From Nageia nagi (Eukaryota; Pinophyta): 64,000 nt of DNA. The position numbers and the translations under genes were made by a program. Location: NCBI GenBank assembly GCA_050084985.1, contig JBITNC010000001.1, positions 135,656,001-135,720,000 on the forward strand, written 5' to 3'. The notes beneath the pieces were generated by a model that was given only the letters and a program-made list of their open reading frames with translations, was not told where the DNA came from and searched no databases. This document shows, one piece after another, positions 12,017 to 22,560 of the stretch (position 1 is the stretch's first letter; every line of letters begins with the position of its first letter).

Positions 12017-12960
12017 ATGGAAGAATCCTTGTTACCCAAACACATTCTTAATGGTTCTAACTATGGGATTTGAGAACCTTAAATGAGAGCTGAATTACAA
12101 GTAAGCAAGCTTTGGTAAATAGTGAATGAGAAACTTGTACCTCCTACAAATGAGAAGGCACTAGAGGCTTACAACACAAAAAATGAATTAGCAACCTCCA
12201 TGATTTATTATGTAGTTTTAGATGATGTGCTCCTAATGATTTGCTCTTCAACCTCAACAAAGGAAGCATGGGATAAGCTTAAGCAAATATACCTTGGTTC
12301 AAACTTTTCAAGAAGGTTTACCATTCTCCAAAAGTTACTTCAATCTCATCAAGGGGAAGATGAAAATGTGGCTATCTACTTGAATAAAATTATTGATCTA
12401 AAGATCCAACATGTTGCCTGTGGTTGCAATTGGAACAATGATGAGTTCATGGTCTTCATCATTCTTCAAATCTTCTCTTCAAAGTTTGGAAACTTTGTAA
12501 TAGTTATAGAAACAAGGCTTGATGATGAAGAAGAAGTCATCTCTCTTGATAATATTTCAAGGCACCTATTGAAGCATGATGAAACCTTTAATAATAAATG
12601 GTTGATTTATTATCCTAATGATAATAATCTTACTCTTGGAGCAACCAAAACTCCTTTCAAGAAGAAGTTCAACCATAAAAAGAAATCTTATCCTTCTTCC
12701 TTAAAAAGGTTTGAGAAAAGAGGTAGTGGCTACCACAACAACAAAAATAATAGAAATAATAATCACAGTAGTAGGAACAATGGCAACAACAATCACTTCA
12801 AGTAAAGAGATGGAAAAGGTAAAGCAAACACTCCTTATCCTAAGAAATTTTTTGATGAAAGTTGTAACTATTGTAGCATTCAATGTCACAAATAAGTTGA
12901 TTATTACAAAAATAAAAGAGAGGAAAAGAATAAAGGTAATGGAAATGTAAAGAGATACAA
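12017..12960 (+). pseudogene. Copia-A gag
   Basis: The Met at 12,017 (MEESLLPKHI) is in frame with the long open part from 12,122 and matches the start used by Copia-B. The UBN2-type copia gag core is visible: YNTKNELATSMIYYVVLDD, SSTSTKEAWDKLKQIYLG, FTILQKLLQSHQGEDENVA and TRLDDEEEVISLDNISRHLL. A basic Asn-rich stretch (NNKNNRNNNHSSRNNG) precedes a decayed zinc knuckle CNYCSIQCHK-stop-VDYYK. In-frame stops occur at the N-terminus (GI-stop-EP, LW-stop-IVN) and before the knuckle. It would form the capsid and bind RNA. Confidence 0.88.
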
Positions 12961-12993
12961 AAGAAAAAAAATACTCATGCTGGTTTTTCTACG

Positions 12994-13400
12994 ATGCTCT
13001 ACTCCATGTCTCATTCTTTTTCATCTGAATGGATTATTAACTTTGGTTGCACTAATCACCTATGCTTTGAAAAGGAAAAATTTAAGAACTTTCACAAGTA
13101 TAATAAGGATGCAGTTATGATAGGTGATAAATCTACCTTTGAAGTCCAAAGAATTGGGAGTGTGCTAATTCACATAAAGGTTCTTGAAAATATTCTCTAT
13201 GTTCCTAAGTTAAGGATGAACCTTCTCTTCATGATCCAAGTTGCTAGAAAAGGGTACTCTTTTGAGTTTGACTCTCAATCCTAGTGTATTAAGAAAGGAC
13301 TTGCCACTTTGGTTAAAGGATAAATGAAATATAACCTCTACATTATGGATAAAATTCCATCAAATATGTGTCTTGCTTCTAATATTGTGTTCTAAAGGTA
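12994..13400 (+). pseudogene. Copia-A protease
   Basis: WIINFGCTNHLCFEKEKFKNF corresponds to the copia active site WIIDSGCTNHM, but the catalytic DSG has become NFG. It is followed by VMIGDKSTFEVQRIGSV and LENILYVPKLRMNLLFMIQ, the normal C-terminal signature. A frame shift separates it from gag. Copia-B keeps the Asp (FDFGCTNHLC). Confidence 0.85.
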
Positions 13401-13974
13401 ATCTTTGGCATCATCATTTAGGGCACCTTAACCACAAGAGTATTCAAGTCATGAAAGACTAGGAACTTGTGGAAGGTTTGCCTTCAATTTCTCCTTTAGT
13501 TGGTCTATACAAGAAGTGCATTCTTGGTAAGATGCATAGAAAAAAGTTTGAAAAAGATAAGGCAACAAGAGCATCTCAACTTCTTCAACTTATGCATTCA
13601 GATTTGATGGGTCTATTTGAAACTAAGTCACTTGGAGGAGCATCTTACATCTTGACCTTCATTGATGACTTTAGTAGGATGACCTTTGGGTATCTATTTG
13701 AGCACAAGGATTGAAATTTTGAGAGTTTTTAGGTTTTTAAGGCTTTTGTTGAGAATCAAACTAACCTTAAATTCAAAATGTTGAGATTAGATAATGGGGG
13801 AGAATATAACAATAATGAGTTCAATGACTATTGTGTTAAGTATGGAATCAAGAGGCAATATACAATTCCATACACTCCTCAACAGAATGGTATTATCGAA
13901 CAAAAAAATAGAACAATCATAGAGATGGATAGATGCATGTTGGGTAATTTTTCTAAGTTCTTATCAGGTGAAGC
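13400..13974 (+). pseudogene. Copia-A integrase, N-terminal and catalytic core
   Basis: The pre-integrase zinc region is LWHHHLGHLNHKSIQVMK with KKCILGKMH (one Cys lost). The core begins LMHSDLMG (first catalytic Asp), continues ILTFIDDFSRMTFGYLF, then LRLDNGGEYNNNEFNDYC (second Asp) and TPQQNGIIEQKNRTI (catalytic Glu). All three acidic residues survive, unlike in Copia-B. After FLSGEA the frame is interrupted by the TRIM-like insertion and resumes at 15,549 with EAMSIAIYTLNRFPTK. Integrase joins cDNA to host DNA. Confidence 0.88.
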
Positions 13975-14359
13975 TGTTATGAACAAAGTTCCCAAAATAG
14001 CATAAAATCATGAGAGAAAGAGCTCAACACTTTGAATAAGAGATAAAATATATAATAAGCCACTTTAAGGGGGCAACCTCCTTTACATCACAATATGTAA
14101 TAAGCCACTTCAAGGGGGAAACCTCCTTTACATCACATCAACTACACAATAATCGACAATACAAATGATAATACCTCCTTAGTATATATAGGAGTCCAAG
14201 GGGTGCCACTACAATGAAAGGACACTAGCCGACATAACAATAATAATGTTTGGCTGACATAACAATAATAATGTAAGGGAATAACAATAACCATAGTGGA
14301 ATTATATGGGATACATAATAACAATATATGGGCTACATGAGTAGTATAGGGACCTAACA
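13975..14359 (-). repeat. TRIM-like element 3' LTR
   Basis: Begins TGTTATGAACAAAG on the plus strand and ends CCTAACA. It contains a local direct repeat: AATAAGCCACTTTAAGGGGG (14,055) and AATAAGCCACTTCAAGGGGG (14,099), also present in the other LTR. TATATATAGG at 14,183 is shared. Confidence 0.93.
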
Positions 14360-14373
14360 TGCCCCTCTCCTTC
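14360..14373 (-). other. TRIM-like element polypurine tract
   Basis: The minus strand reads GAAGGAGAGGGGCA directly before the TG of the 3' LTR. Confidence 0.8.
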
Positions 14374-14580
14374 AAAAAAATGTTGTCCTCAACATTTTAG
14401 TAGTTCTGGATGCTTCTGTAGAAATTTATCATCTTCCCATGTGGAATCTTCAGCCATTGCCATATTTTTACTTTCAACCTTCCTTTCCATCCTAAAAACC
14501 ATCTCTAAGGATGTTGGTATACTATGAGTACGTTGTAGGAGACCATAATTCCCCGAGATGCAGTGCTTTTTAAACTATGA
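14374..14580 (-). pseudogene. C-terminal remnant of a gypsy pol (chromodomain-side end)
   Basis: One minus frame reads SIPTSLEMVFRMERKVESKN, then MAEDSTWEDDKFLQKHPEL, then GQHFFEGEG. The STWED...F...HPEL pattern is the usual end of chromovirus integrase/chromodomain polyproteins, and the G-Q-x-F-x-EG tail before the polypurine tract is typical too. Everything upstream of it in pol is gone. This indicates the autonomous parent was a chromodomain Ty3/gypsy element. Confidence 0.65.
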
Positions 14581-15149
14581 TTTGGAGACTGTTCTATTAT
14601 CCGACCTTCCAACTAATGTAAATCTAAAATTTTGGCCGTTTAGAGTCTAAAATTTCTAACTATGGTAGCCTCATATGTCTTCTTTTCAATTCCATATATT
14701 TCATCAAATTTTGATATTCCAAGAGGAAATAGATGTAACTTTCCCAAAATGTGCTGATTTTTGGAGTTTTCAAAAGTGCAAACTTGTATGAAGTGCCACA
14801 TGTCACCTATTTATTCTTAGACCTTAAAAATTGTAAAAAATAAACTTAAGTCTATACCCTAACCAATACAATATGTTTCATCTAGTTTGGAGCTATAAAA
14901 CTTCAGATATAAACTTTTTAGCTAGAACACCTATTTCAGACCTACTTTTGAGACTAGTCACAAACCTTAACTTCCCCCAAGTGTAACTTGCAAAATATAG
15001 TGAATTAGGATCTGAAATTTGAATTAAAATGTATTAGGTATGTATTCTAAAAACCCTATAAATTTTAGAATCTGAAACCTTGCAAAAAAAAATTGGTAGT
15101 GAAAATTCCATGATGACTAGTTTTGAGCCGTGAAACCGTAGAATCGTCT

Positions 15150-15161
15150 GCTCTAATACCA
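15150..15161 (-). other. TRIM-like element primer-binding site
   Basis: The minus strand reads TGGTATTAGAGC, two bases from the 5' LTR: the initiator-Met site with one C-to-T change. Confidence 0.85.
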
Positions 15162-15163
15162 AA

Positions 15164-15548
15164 TGTTATGAACAAAGTTCCCAAAATAGCATAAAATCAC
15201 AAGAGAAAGAGCTAAATGACTTGAATAAGAGATAAAATCTTTAATAAGCCACTTTGAAAGGGAAACCTCCTTTACATCACAATTTGTAATAAGCCACTTC
15301 GAGGGGGCAACCTCCTTTACATCACATCAACTACACAACAATCGAAAATACAAATGATAATACCTCCATAGTATATATAGGAGTCCAAGGGGTGCCACTA
15401 AAATTTAAGGACACTAGCTGACATAACAATAATAATGTCTAGCTGACATAACAATAATAATATAAGGGAATAACAATAACCATAATGGACTTCTATGGGA
15501 CACATAATAACAATATATGGGCTACATGAATAGTATAGGGACCTAATA
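15164..15548 (-). repeat. TRIM-like element 5' LTR
   Basis: Partner of 13,975-14,359. The outer end is CCTAATA where the other LTR has CCTAACA, so the terminal CA has become TA. Confidence 0.93.
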
Positions 15549-15945
15549 GAAGCTATGAGCATTGCTATTTACACCTTGAATAGGTTTCCCACAAAAGTTG
15601 TTTAGAGTAAAAATCCTTTTGAAGCATGGTCACAAAGAAATCCTAACATTTCTCACCTTAGGGTGTTTGGTTGTGAAGCTTTCTCTTACATTATTTTTGA
15701 GAAAAGAAAGAAGTTGAACAAAAGAGCTAAAAAATGTATCTTTATGGGTTATGACAGTCAACATAGAGGCTATAGGCTCTACTCTCCATATTATAAAGCA
15801 ATGTTCATTTTTAAGGATGTAAAGTTCAATGAACTTCCTAAAGAATCTACTTATAACAAGGATGTTGATGATCTAGAAGACTCTTCAATTGCTCTTAGTT
15901 GGTTGGATATTGATATAGACAAGTCACCATAGGAACAAAATTCTC
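15549..15945 (+). pseudogene. Copia-A integrase C-terminal region
   Basis: Continues the interrupted integrase frame. It has SHLRVFGCEAFSYI, KLNKRAKKCIFMGYDSQHRG and YRLYSPYYKAMFIFKDVKF, the canonical copia integrase tail. One stop (VV-stop-SKNPFEAW) occurs early. The open part is 15,663-15,932. Confidence 0.88.
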
Positions 15946-16862
15946 TAACAAAAGAGTAACAAAGAGCATGAACTTGAACAAATCCTTAATTTATAAGATT
16001 AACAACAACTATGATCCCTCAACCTTCATAGAAGCTTTTAAGCACAAGTGCTAGATGGAAGCCATGAAAGTGGAGCATGAGGTGCTTATAAAAAATAAAA
16101 CTTGGGACTTGGTCCCTTATCCCAATGATAAGAATGTGATTGGTAATAAGTGAATCTACAAGGTCAAGTTCAATTCAATTGAAGATATTAAGAAATACAA
16201 GGCAAGGTTAGTAGCTAAAGGTTTTGCTTAAAAATACAGTGTAGATGATGAGGAAACCTTTGCTCCAATGGTAAAGATGCCTATTGTGAGAGTTATTATT
16301 GCTCTTTCTACAACTCAAAGATGAAAAGTTTTTTAACTTGATGTCAAGAGTGCATTTCTCAATGGTGAATTAGATTTGGAAATCTTCATGAATCAATAAG
16401 AAAGGTTTATTATGGAAGATAAAGAGTCCTTTATGTGCTAGCTAAAGAAGTCTTTATATGGACTTAAGCAAACACCTCAAGCTTGGTACAAAAAGAATTT
16501 AGGGTACTTTATAGACATTAGATTCTCTAAGTGCTTTTTCTAAATCTAATCTATATGTTCTCAATTAAGAAAAAGAAATGGTCTTGATTCTCCTTTATGT
16601 GAATGATCTTTTGATTACTGGGAATAATAATGAAATCATTCAAGAGTGCATATCCAAACTTAAGGCAAAATTTGAAATGACTGATCTTGGTCTCTTGTAC
16701 TACTATCTTGGAATGCAAGTGCATCAATACAAAGATTGTACTTATCTTAGTCAATCTAAGTATATATCAAACATCTTACATAAGTTTGGAATGGAAGAGT
16801 GTACATATGTTGCAATCTCAATCTCTCTTGGAATCACTATTTCTCCATGCTCTAACTCTTAA
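15946..16862 (+). pseudogene. Copia-A reverse transcriptase
   Basis: Broken over several frames: MEAMKVEHEVLIKNKTWDLV, YKVKFNSIEDIKKYKARLVA, LDVKSAFLNGELDLEIFM, LKKSLYGLKQTPQAWYKK, then the catalytic region LLYVNDLLITGNN in which the first Asp of YVDD has become Asn (Copia-B keeps YVDD). TDLGLLYYYLGMQV and YLSQSKYISNILHKFGM follow. It cannot be active because of the changed active site, stops and shifts. Confidence 0.88.
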
Positions 16863-17545
16863 TTAGATGATGCTACAACTTATAGGTAATTAATTGGTAG
16901 TATTTTGTATTTGACTATATATAGGCCAAATATTACCTTTATAGTGAATCTGATGGCATGATTCATGCAAAAAATTTATGTTTAGTACCTTAATGCTATA
17001 AATTTTTTTTTAGGTATGTTGCAGGGACTAAGGATCTTGCTCTCAAGTATTCCAAGTTGCCCTCATTTGTTCTCTTTGGATTCTTAGATTCTAACTATGG
17101 GGTAGATAGAGATGATAGAAATTCAACATCTATGTATGTGTTTTACATTAGTTTAGGTGCTATCTCTTGGGCTTCTAAGAAGCAACCTACTATTTCTCTT
17201 TCCACCATAGAATTTGAATATCATGCCATGTTTGTTGCAGTCCAAGAAACCATTTGGTTAAGGCATATTCTAAAAGAAATTGGATATGAATAAGGTGGAT
17301 CATATTTGATCTCTTAAAATAATCAATCAACTATTTTTTTAGCTAAGAATCTAGTGTTCCATCAAAGAACAAAACATGTAGAAATCCATGCCCATTTTTT
17401 AGGAAGAAGATTCTTGATGGAATCATACACCTGAAGTATTTTCCATCCACATTGAACTTAATTGATTTGTTTAACAAAGCTCTCTTGGAAGCTCAATTAT
17501 ATAAGCTAAGGGATGCTTTTGGGTTGGTGAAGTTGCCCTCAAAGG
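16863..17545 (+). pseudogene. Copia-A RNase H
   Basis: Readable part 17,057-17,293: FGFLDSNYGVDRDDRNSTSM, AISWASKKQPTISLSTIEFE and WLRHILKEIGYE, then NQSTIFLAKNLVFHQRTKH and HFLGRRFLMES after stops. SKKQPTISLSTIE(F/A)EY is the standard copia RNase H signature. Confidence 0.88.
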
Positions 17546-18365
17546 GGAGTGAAGTTTGAATTCTTGTGTTGAATTCATGTTTGTGATGACAACTTCACCC
17601 CTACGAGGATTTTGTGCTATATAGTGTTGATTTTGTTGTACAACTTTATGGTAAGTACGCTCTACATGAGGAACTTGTTGTACAAATTGGATAATATTAC
17701 ATTATTCAATTATCCATGTGTGAGGAACTCTTACATGTCTTTTAGAATTATTTAGTTATCCATATGTGAGGAACTCATATGTGCATACTCTATTTTTTGG
17801 TCAATCTAGCACTATTCAATTATCCATATGTGAAGAACTCTTATGTATCCTTTGGCATTGTTCTATTATCCATATGTGAGGAAATCGTATGTGCATGCTC
17901 TATTTTGTAATGATAATTAACACATGTTTTATATACAGTAGGTGACTATAAGTTTTTGGCATGGCATCTTTGTGATGACTTATAGTGCACCATTGATTAG
18001 TTCATGATGGCATTTGTGTGATTCATATATCTTTGTTGATATGAATATGATGCATCTAAATAATCATATTATTTAAGTTGCTAATGACTTACAAGTTCCT
18101 TTTAGATTGTAGGTTACTTACCTTAGGTATGCAAGCTCTTAGAGACTCTTCATGACTTCTAGTTGGATGACTACTTCATGTACATTGAAACCGGTTGTGC
18201 TTAATGATTGTATTTGGAAAAGTAGTGAGTCTCAAAATAGATATTTTTTACTTTACAAATATGTAAAAAGTTCTCATCTGTATTGTATCTATTTGGAGAA
18301 GAACTCTCTTACTTTCTCTTCTTTTTCTCTTACTCACTTTATCCCAATATTGCATTAAGGAAGAG
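17546..18365 (+). other. Copia-A 3' untranslated region with short repeats
   Basis: No ORF. ATCCATATGTGAGGAAC-type words occur at 17,712, 17,758, 17,822 and 17,868, giving two copies of a compound unit of about 110 bp. Copia-B has the same words inverted near 39,090-39,150. The segment ends with AAGGAAGAG (18,357-18,365), the polypurine tract abutting the 3' LTR. Confidence 0.75.
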
Positions 18366-18870
18366 TGTTGAAATATATAATGCATTATTGTAAAGGTTTG
18401 TATTAAATTTTCTATTTAAGTTCACTAATACTTAAGGGTATCATTTAATACTTTAAGTATTTAAGTGAATATGATAATGTAACTTGTCCTACACTCCATT
18501 TCATGAGAATGCCCTTTGGGTAAAAGGATGTGCATGTCATGCTTTTGTACATTGGATAAAAGGGTGATCCAAAGAGGTATTTTGGACTATAAATGGAAGG
18601 CTCCCTCTTTGTGATTACACACCAATTTTTGGAGTAAATTTATGCTGTAGGATAGAAGTGGAGTTAATATTAGGATAATTGTAAGAGAGTTGTATTTGTG
18701 ATTGAAGTAAAGATCTAGTTAGTGGATGTACTCCTAGTTGGAGGAACCACTTTACATCTTGAGTTACTTTGTGATATTGTCTTATTTGTGAGTTTGTTAA
18801 TATGAATTGAAAACTTTCATGTGATCTTGGTAGTTTAGTATTGTTCTTGTTATAGTTCAATTCTCTAATT
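18366..18870 (+). repeat. Copia-A 3' LTR
   Basis: 505 bp, starts TGTTGAAATA, ends CTCTAATT, followed by the GATCC duplication. The minus-strand ORF 18,887-18,615 is an artefact spanning LTR and host element. Confidence 0.92.
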
Positions 18871-19130
18871 GATCCTTTATCTACCATTGTTCATTTGACT
18901 TCCCATCCATCAACCATAAGTGTGATATACAAAGCTAAACATTCATATAACAATTCTTGATTAAGATTTTAATATTTGTAAAAAGAAATAACATCACATT
19001 CCTTAATGGTTCTAAGTTTTTCATAAAACATAACAAGTAAAACATTAGTAGGGATAGTTTCATCCTTAAATAAAGCATATAGTATATCCCTATGAACTTG
19101 AGATGTAGAAATGAGATCATATAAACTAAT
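18871..19130 (-). pseudogene. Tat-1 protease, N-terminal part with active site
   Basis: The minus frame gives MVDGWEVK, stop, then TMVDKGS. In Tat-2 the same place reads MIDGWEVKRTMVDNGSVVN, so VDNGS is the retropepsin-type site and K for N is a mutation. It stops at the Copia-A insertion and continues at 2,783. Upstream residues are too decayed to read. Confidence 0.75.
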
Positions 19131-19199
19131 TTTAGTAGGTGTATTTTTTAATTAATCAATCATACTATAAACTTTAGGATCATGAGGGAAAATTAATTG

Positions 19200-20480
19200 T
19201 TTAGTTGTGTTTGGATTTGGAGAATTGCATGGGCATCCTCTTCTCAAGTTAACACAAACCTCTTTGTCTAATCAAATGATATTGATTGTTGGTCCTTGAG
19301 TGGCAAGGCTTTCATCAATTATTTATCTTCCTTTCTCCACGAGCTCTAATATAGCTTCTTCTAATGTCTTGCAAAAATTTGTAGCATGTACTTTTCATTG
19401 ATGGTAAGTACAATAGGAATCAAAGCATCCCATATGAGTATTATCATCTTAGGATGAGCACTAAAGGGGATGTAAAAGTCCTCTTTTCATTAGATCCCTC
19501 AAAATAATGCATGGTTATACTAGAAATGTATATGAATTTTCTTTTGTGGTTTGAGATCTTTGCATATTTGGGGAAGTGGGTCTATTTTTCATATGTACCA
19601 ATTTTTTCATCTTTCTTTGCATATGTTTTACTAGTGTCTTGCATAAAGAGGTTAGGTGCATACTTAAGCTCACCTAAAGCTAACACTACCTTCTCTTTCT
19701 ACAATAATTATTGAACTAATACTCAAACTAATATCCTTAGCACTAGGAGCATGCAAATTAAGAATAGGTATAATAGACTCACACAAAATAACACAATATT
19801 CATGTTCATCTAATTTACTTTGAATGGATTATCATACCTTTTTGAAGTGTGTAACATACTTCTCTAGGGTTTCATTGCCTCCTTGAGAAATTGCACATAA
19901 CTCAAATACATTTCTTTACTCCTTTATGTTGTGTTTGTATTGGCCTATGAACACTTTGACAAAGGTCTTGAATGAATTGATCAAATTACCTAGTAGATCA
20001 TAGAACCATTTACTAGCATCCCCTTTCAGACTCCTTGGGAAGAATTTTTCCATTAACCTCTTCTCTGATCTTAGCTTCAACAAGAATTCCTCTTGAAAGC
20101 TAATGAGATGTTTTTTTGGATCTTATTTGCTAGTAAACATCTCAAACTTAGGGGCCTTATGCTCGGGTGGTAGGGGAAAGTTATGGATCTCATCCATCAA
20201 GGATGAAGTTAATATGCCATCATATTCATTCAAATTTTGTGGTTATGAGGTGCTAGAAGGAGCACCTTGAATAGTAGGAGCATATGTTGAGCTTATTGTA
20301 CTAGCTATTATATTTATTACTTATTGCATCTTGAGCATATTTTTTTTCCTTTCTTACATTAGGGAAATGATTGCTAGATCCATTTATACACCATTATCAG
20401 CCTAGGAACAGGAAGGCATGATGCTAGTATTATAAACTTGTAATAAAAAACTTATGAAATGTTACTGGTAGGGTAAGGAA
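19200..20480 (-). pseudogene. Tat-1 gag
   Basis: The core (20,170-19,800) reads FEMFTSK, stop, DPKKHLISFQEEFLLKLRSE, then KRLMEKFFPRSLKGDASKWF, YDLLGNLINSFKTFVKVFIG and QYKHNIKE, the Tat-type gag pattern (DP..H...F, LKG.A..WF..L, I.SF..L...F..Q). Further down, YCTYHQ-stop-KVHATNFCKTLEEA (about 19,420-19,330) corresponds to the Tat zinc-knuckle-like CxYHxxxxHxxxxC block. Stops and shifts break it. It lies directly downstream of the LTR at 20,506-21,467. Confidence 0.82.
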
Positions 20481-20505
20481 AATTGAATAGTCATGTTCAC
20501 CAAAA

Positions 20506-21467
20506 TGTAGTCCCAAAATAATGCAATTAATTATTTATGAGGGTTAATTAATGCACTATTGGTCTACTTATTTCTTATTGATTCATATATCTAAAATATG
20601 GTAATAATGCATAAAAGAAAGATACTTGTGCTTAATTAGATCGCATGTTCATTCTATAAAGAGAAACATACATAAAAGATAAGCATCCATTAATTAAATT
20701 CCACATCATTGGCATCCTATACTTGACATGCCACTGATGGTTTAAGATAAGCAATATAACATATGCAATAAAGAATGTAGCGATGAGTGAACAAAAGAAT
20801 CATCAGATAGAAAATATAATATATAACTTACAAATAGTATATATGCATAATAGAGTGATGTATCATGTGTTAAAATCTCTATTGAGTCCTCCTCATATTT
20901 ATTTTCTCATAAGTTTTAAGGTCATCAATTGATACCTTTATATATGATACAAGTTTACATACCATAAGGGTTGACTATTCCTATCATATATCTTTGTTAT
21001 AACTTAGGGTATTATTTTAACCCCTTTTTACATAATACAACATTGAGGATTTAAAATGAATTATTTAATATATAATAATTCATTTTTAGGCATCTACAAT
21101 AATAGATGCAATCAATAATGTAGCAATAAGTGAACAAAAGAATCATAAAATAGAAAATATAAGATATAACTTACGAATAATATTTATGCATAAAAAAGTG
21201 ATACAACATGTGCTAGAATCTCTCTAGAGTCCTTATATTTATTTTTCTATAAATTTTAAGGTCATAATTTGATGCCTTTTTATATGATACATGTTTACAT
21301 GAATTTGATTTTTTTGACCCCTTATACATGACACAAGGGTCCATTACATAAGTTACATAGCTTTGATATAACCTTGGGTATTATTTAACCTTTTTTTTAC
21401 ATAATACATCATTGAAGCTCTAAAATGAATTATTAAATAAATACTAATTCTTTTTTAGGCATCTACA
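20506..21467 (-). repeat. Tat LTR between Tat-2 and Tat-1, with internal duplication
   Basis: The minus strand starts TGTAGATGCC at 21,467 and ends GGGACTACA at 20,506, giving matching TGTAG/CTACA termini. On the outer side a purine-rich CCAAAGAGGGACAAAA precedes it (end of Tat-2). On the inner side TTTTGGTGAACATGAC follows (start of Tat-1). A 369-bp segment beginning at the LTR head is present twice (20,730-21,098 and 21,099-21,467), each copy ending GGCATCTACA on the plus strand. No second LTR pair member is visible in the window. Confidence 0.72.
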
Positions 21468-22029
21468 TTTTGTCCCTCTTTGGAGGTGTGATTGAAGCAA
21501 TAAAATTACATGTAAAAAGAAGAAGTGTAGAAGAAAATTTTCTAAGAACTTTGAACTCTTTTGCTGCACTACCCCTTATTGGAGATGATGAAGATGAGGG
21601 TTCCTTGCTACCCCCTTCTAACTTAGATGCCCAAGGAAAGGTTCTTAAATGGTGTGAGTGAGGAAAAAATTTGATGAAGTGTCTCTCTCCAGGAATGATG
21701 CTATGTAGATGATGGAAATGATTATGATGATAGTCCCATATCCAATTTTGGAGATGGAAGATGTGTTTTTTCCCCTTGCACTGCTTCAACCATGAATTTT
21801 GTCATTTTTGATAATCAGGAACCATTCATGCTTACATTCATGCATTGAAATAGATAGGATATGCTTTGATTAAGATGAAATGATAATGAAATGGATACTG
21901 CTAATGGCATAGGGAACAATGTGCATGCTACTGATGAGATGGAATTATGTGATTTTTCTTTTTCTCTTCAAGATGTAGATACCTAAAATCAATTATTGGT
22001 AATTAAAATGGGTTATATACATAATGAGT
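21468..22029 (-). other. Tat-2 3' non-coding region and polypurine tract
   Basis: The tract CCAAAGAGGGACAAAA (minus, 21,468-21,484) abuts the LTR. The rest has short open frames on both strands (21,470-21,661 plus; 21,789-21,463 minus), neither with a recognisable family. Plus is antisense to the element. Confidence 0.55.
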
Positions 22030-22560
22030 TGGATATTCCATTTATGATGAGTTAATATCAACAATCTACTAATAGTTGCATCATCGATTTATCTTTTAAG
22101 TGAGTGAACTCTCATTATCCGTATCATTGGCCATCGATGATCATATGTTTTATGTCTATGATATGAAGATATTATGCTTTGGATTGGTTCAAAGAACAAA
22201 TCATATGGATACAAAGTAAGTTACATCATTAATTGAAGATTATCCAATGTTAACATCTTTCTCATGGTTGCATCATCGATTGACTTTTAAGTTAGTGAAC
22301 ACTCACTAGCTGTGTTGTTGGCCATTGGAGATCATATGTTTTATATATATGATCCAAATATATTATGATTTGGATTAGTTCAAATAAAAAACCATGTGGA
22401 TACATAGCAAGTTGCATCATTCATTGGAGATGATCCAATATCAATATCTTGCTAATGGATATATTGTTGATTTACTTTTAAGTGAGTGAACTCTCACTAG
22501 CTGTGTCATTGGCCATCGATGACCTTGCATTTTATGTCCATGGTTTGAAAACATTATACT
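22030..22560 (-). repeat. Tandem repeat, unit about 191 bp, in Tat-2 3' region
   Basis: TTTTAAGTGAGTGAACTCTC-type starts lie at 22,094, 22,285 and 22,477, with matching CATTGGCCATCGATGA, GATCATATGTTTTAT and TTGGATTGGTTCAAA words after each. About 2.5 diverged copies. Tandem repeats in this place, between integrase and the 3' LTR, are a known habit of Tat elements. Confidence 0.85.

Larger units (their letters stand above)
13975..15548 (-). mobile_element. TRIM-like non-autonomous LTR element nested in Copia-A integrase
   Basis: Identical-length LTRs (385 bp) at 13,975-14,359 and 15,164-15,548 enclose 804 bp. The target duplication is GAAGC (13,970-13,974 and 15,549-15,553), and the interrupted integrase is restored across it. 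Orientation comes from the primer site and polypurine tract. There is no gag or pol core, only a short C-terminal remnant of a gypsy pol next to the 3' LTR, so it is a deletion derivative that would need enzymes in trans. At 1,574 bp it is at the long end of what is usually called TRIM. Confidence 0.93.
2784..18870 (+). mobile_element. Copia-A: Ty1/copia LTR retrotransposon with two nested insertions
   Basis: It is bounded by LTRs 2,784-3,289 and 18,366-18,870 with target duplication GATCC on both sides. Without the nested Gypsy-X and TRIM-like elements it is about 9.0 kb. The order is LTR, primer site, a 3.2-kb non-coding leader, gag, protease, integrase, RT, RNase H, a 3' region with short repeats, a purine tract and LTR. 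Integrase before RT defines the copia superfamily. Coding frames have frameshifts and many stops. Copia-B (38,091-46,642) is a second copy of the same family on the opposite strand, and comparison with it confirms that the two interruptions are later insertions. Confidence 0.93.
1..20505 (-). mobile_element. Tat-1: Tat-lineage Ty3/gypsy element (gag, PR, RT, RNase H), split by Copia-A
   Basis: On the minus strand the order is gag (about 20,480-19,200), protease (19,130-18,871 continuing at 2,783), RT, then RNase H, and the element leaves the window at position 1 just before the second RNase H. The two halves rejoin at the GATCC target duplication of Copia-A (2,779-2,783 and 18,871-18,875). 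The protease active site lies at the joint: the upper half gives MVD-K-GS and the lower half GSVVNVCSNHF, matching the uninterrupted copy in Tat-2. All frames carry stops and shifts, so it is dead. The LTR at 20,506-21,467 directly precedes its gag and serves as its 5' LTR. Lineage is inferred from the gag and RNase H motifs and from similarity to Tat-2, which has the diagnostic dual RNase H. Confidence 0.85.

Noticed and set aside
21470-21661. 63-codon plus-strand ORF beside the Tat LTR
   Set aside because: No recognised domain, starts in the polypurine region, and overlaps a longer minus ORF; could be chance.
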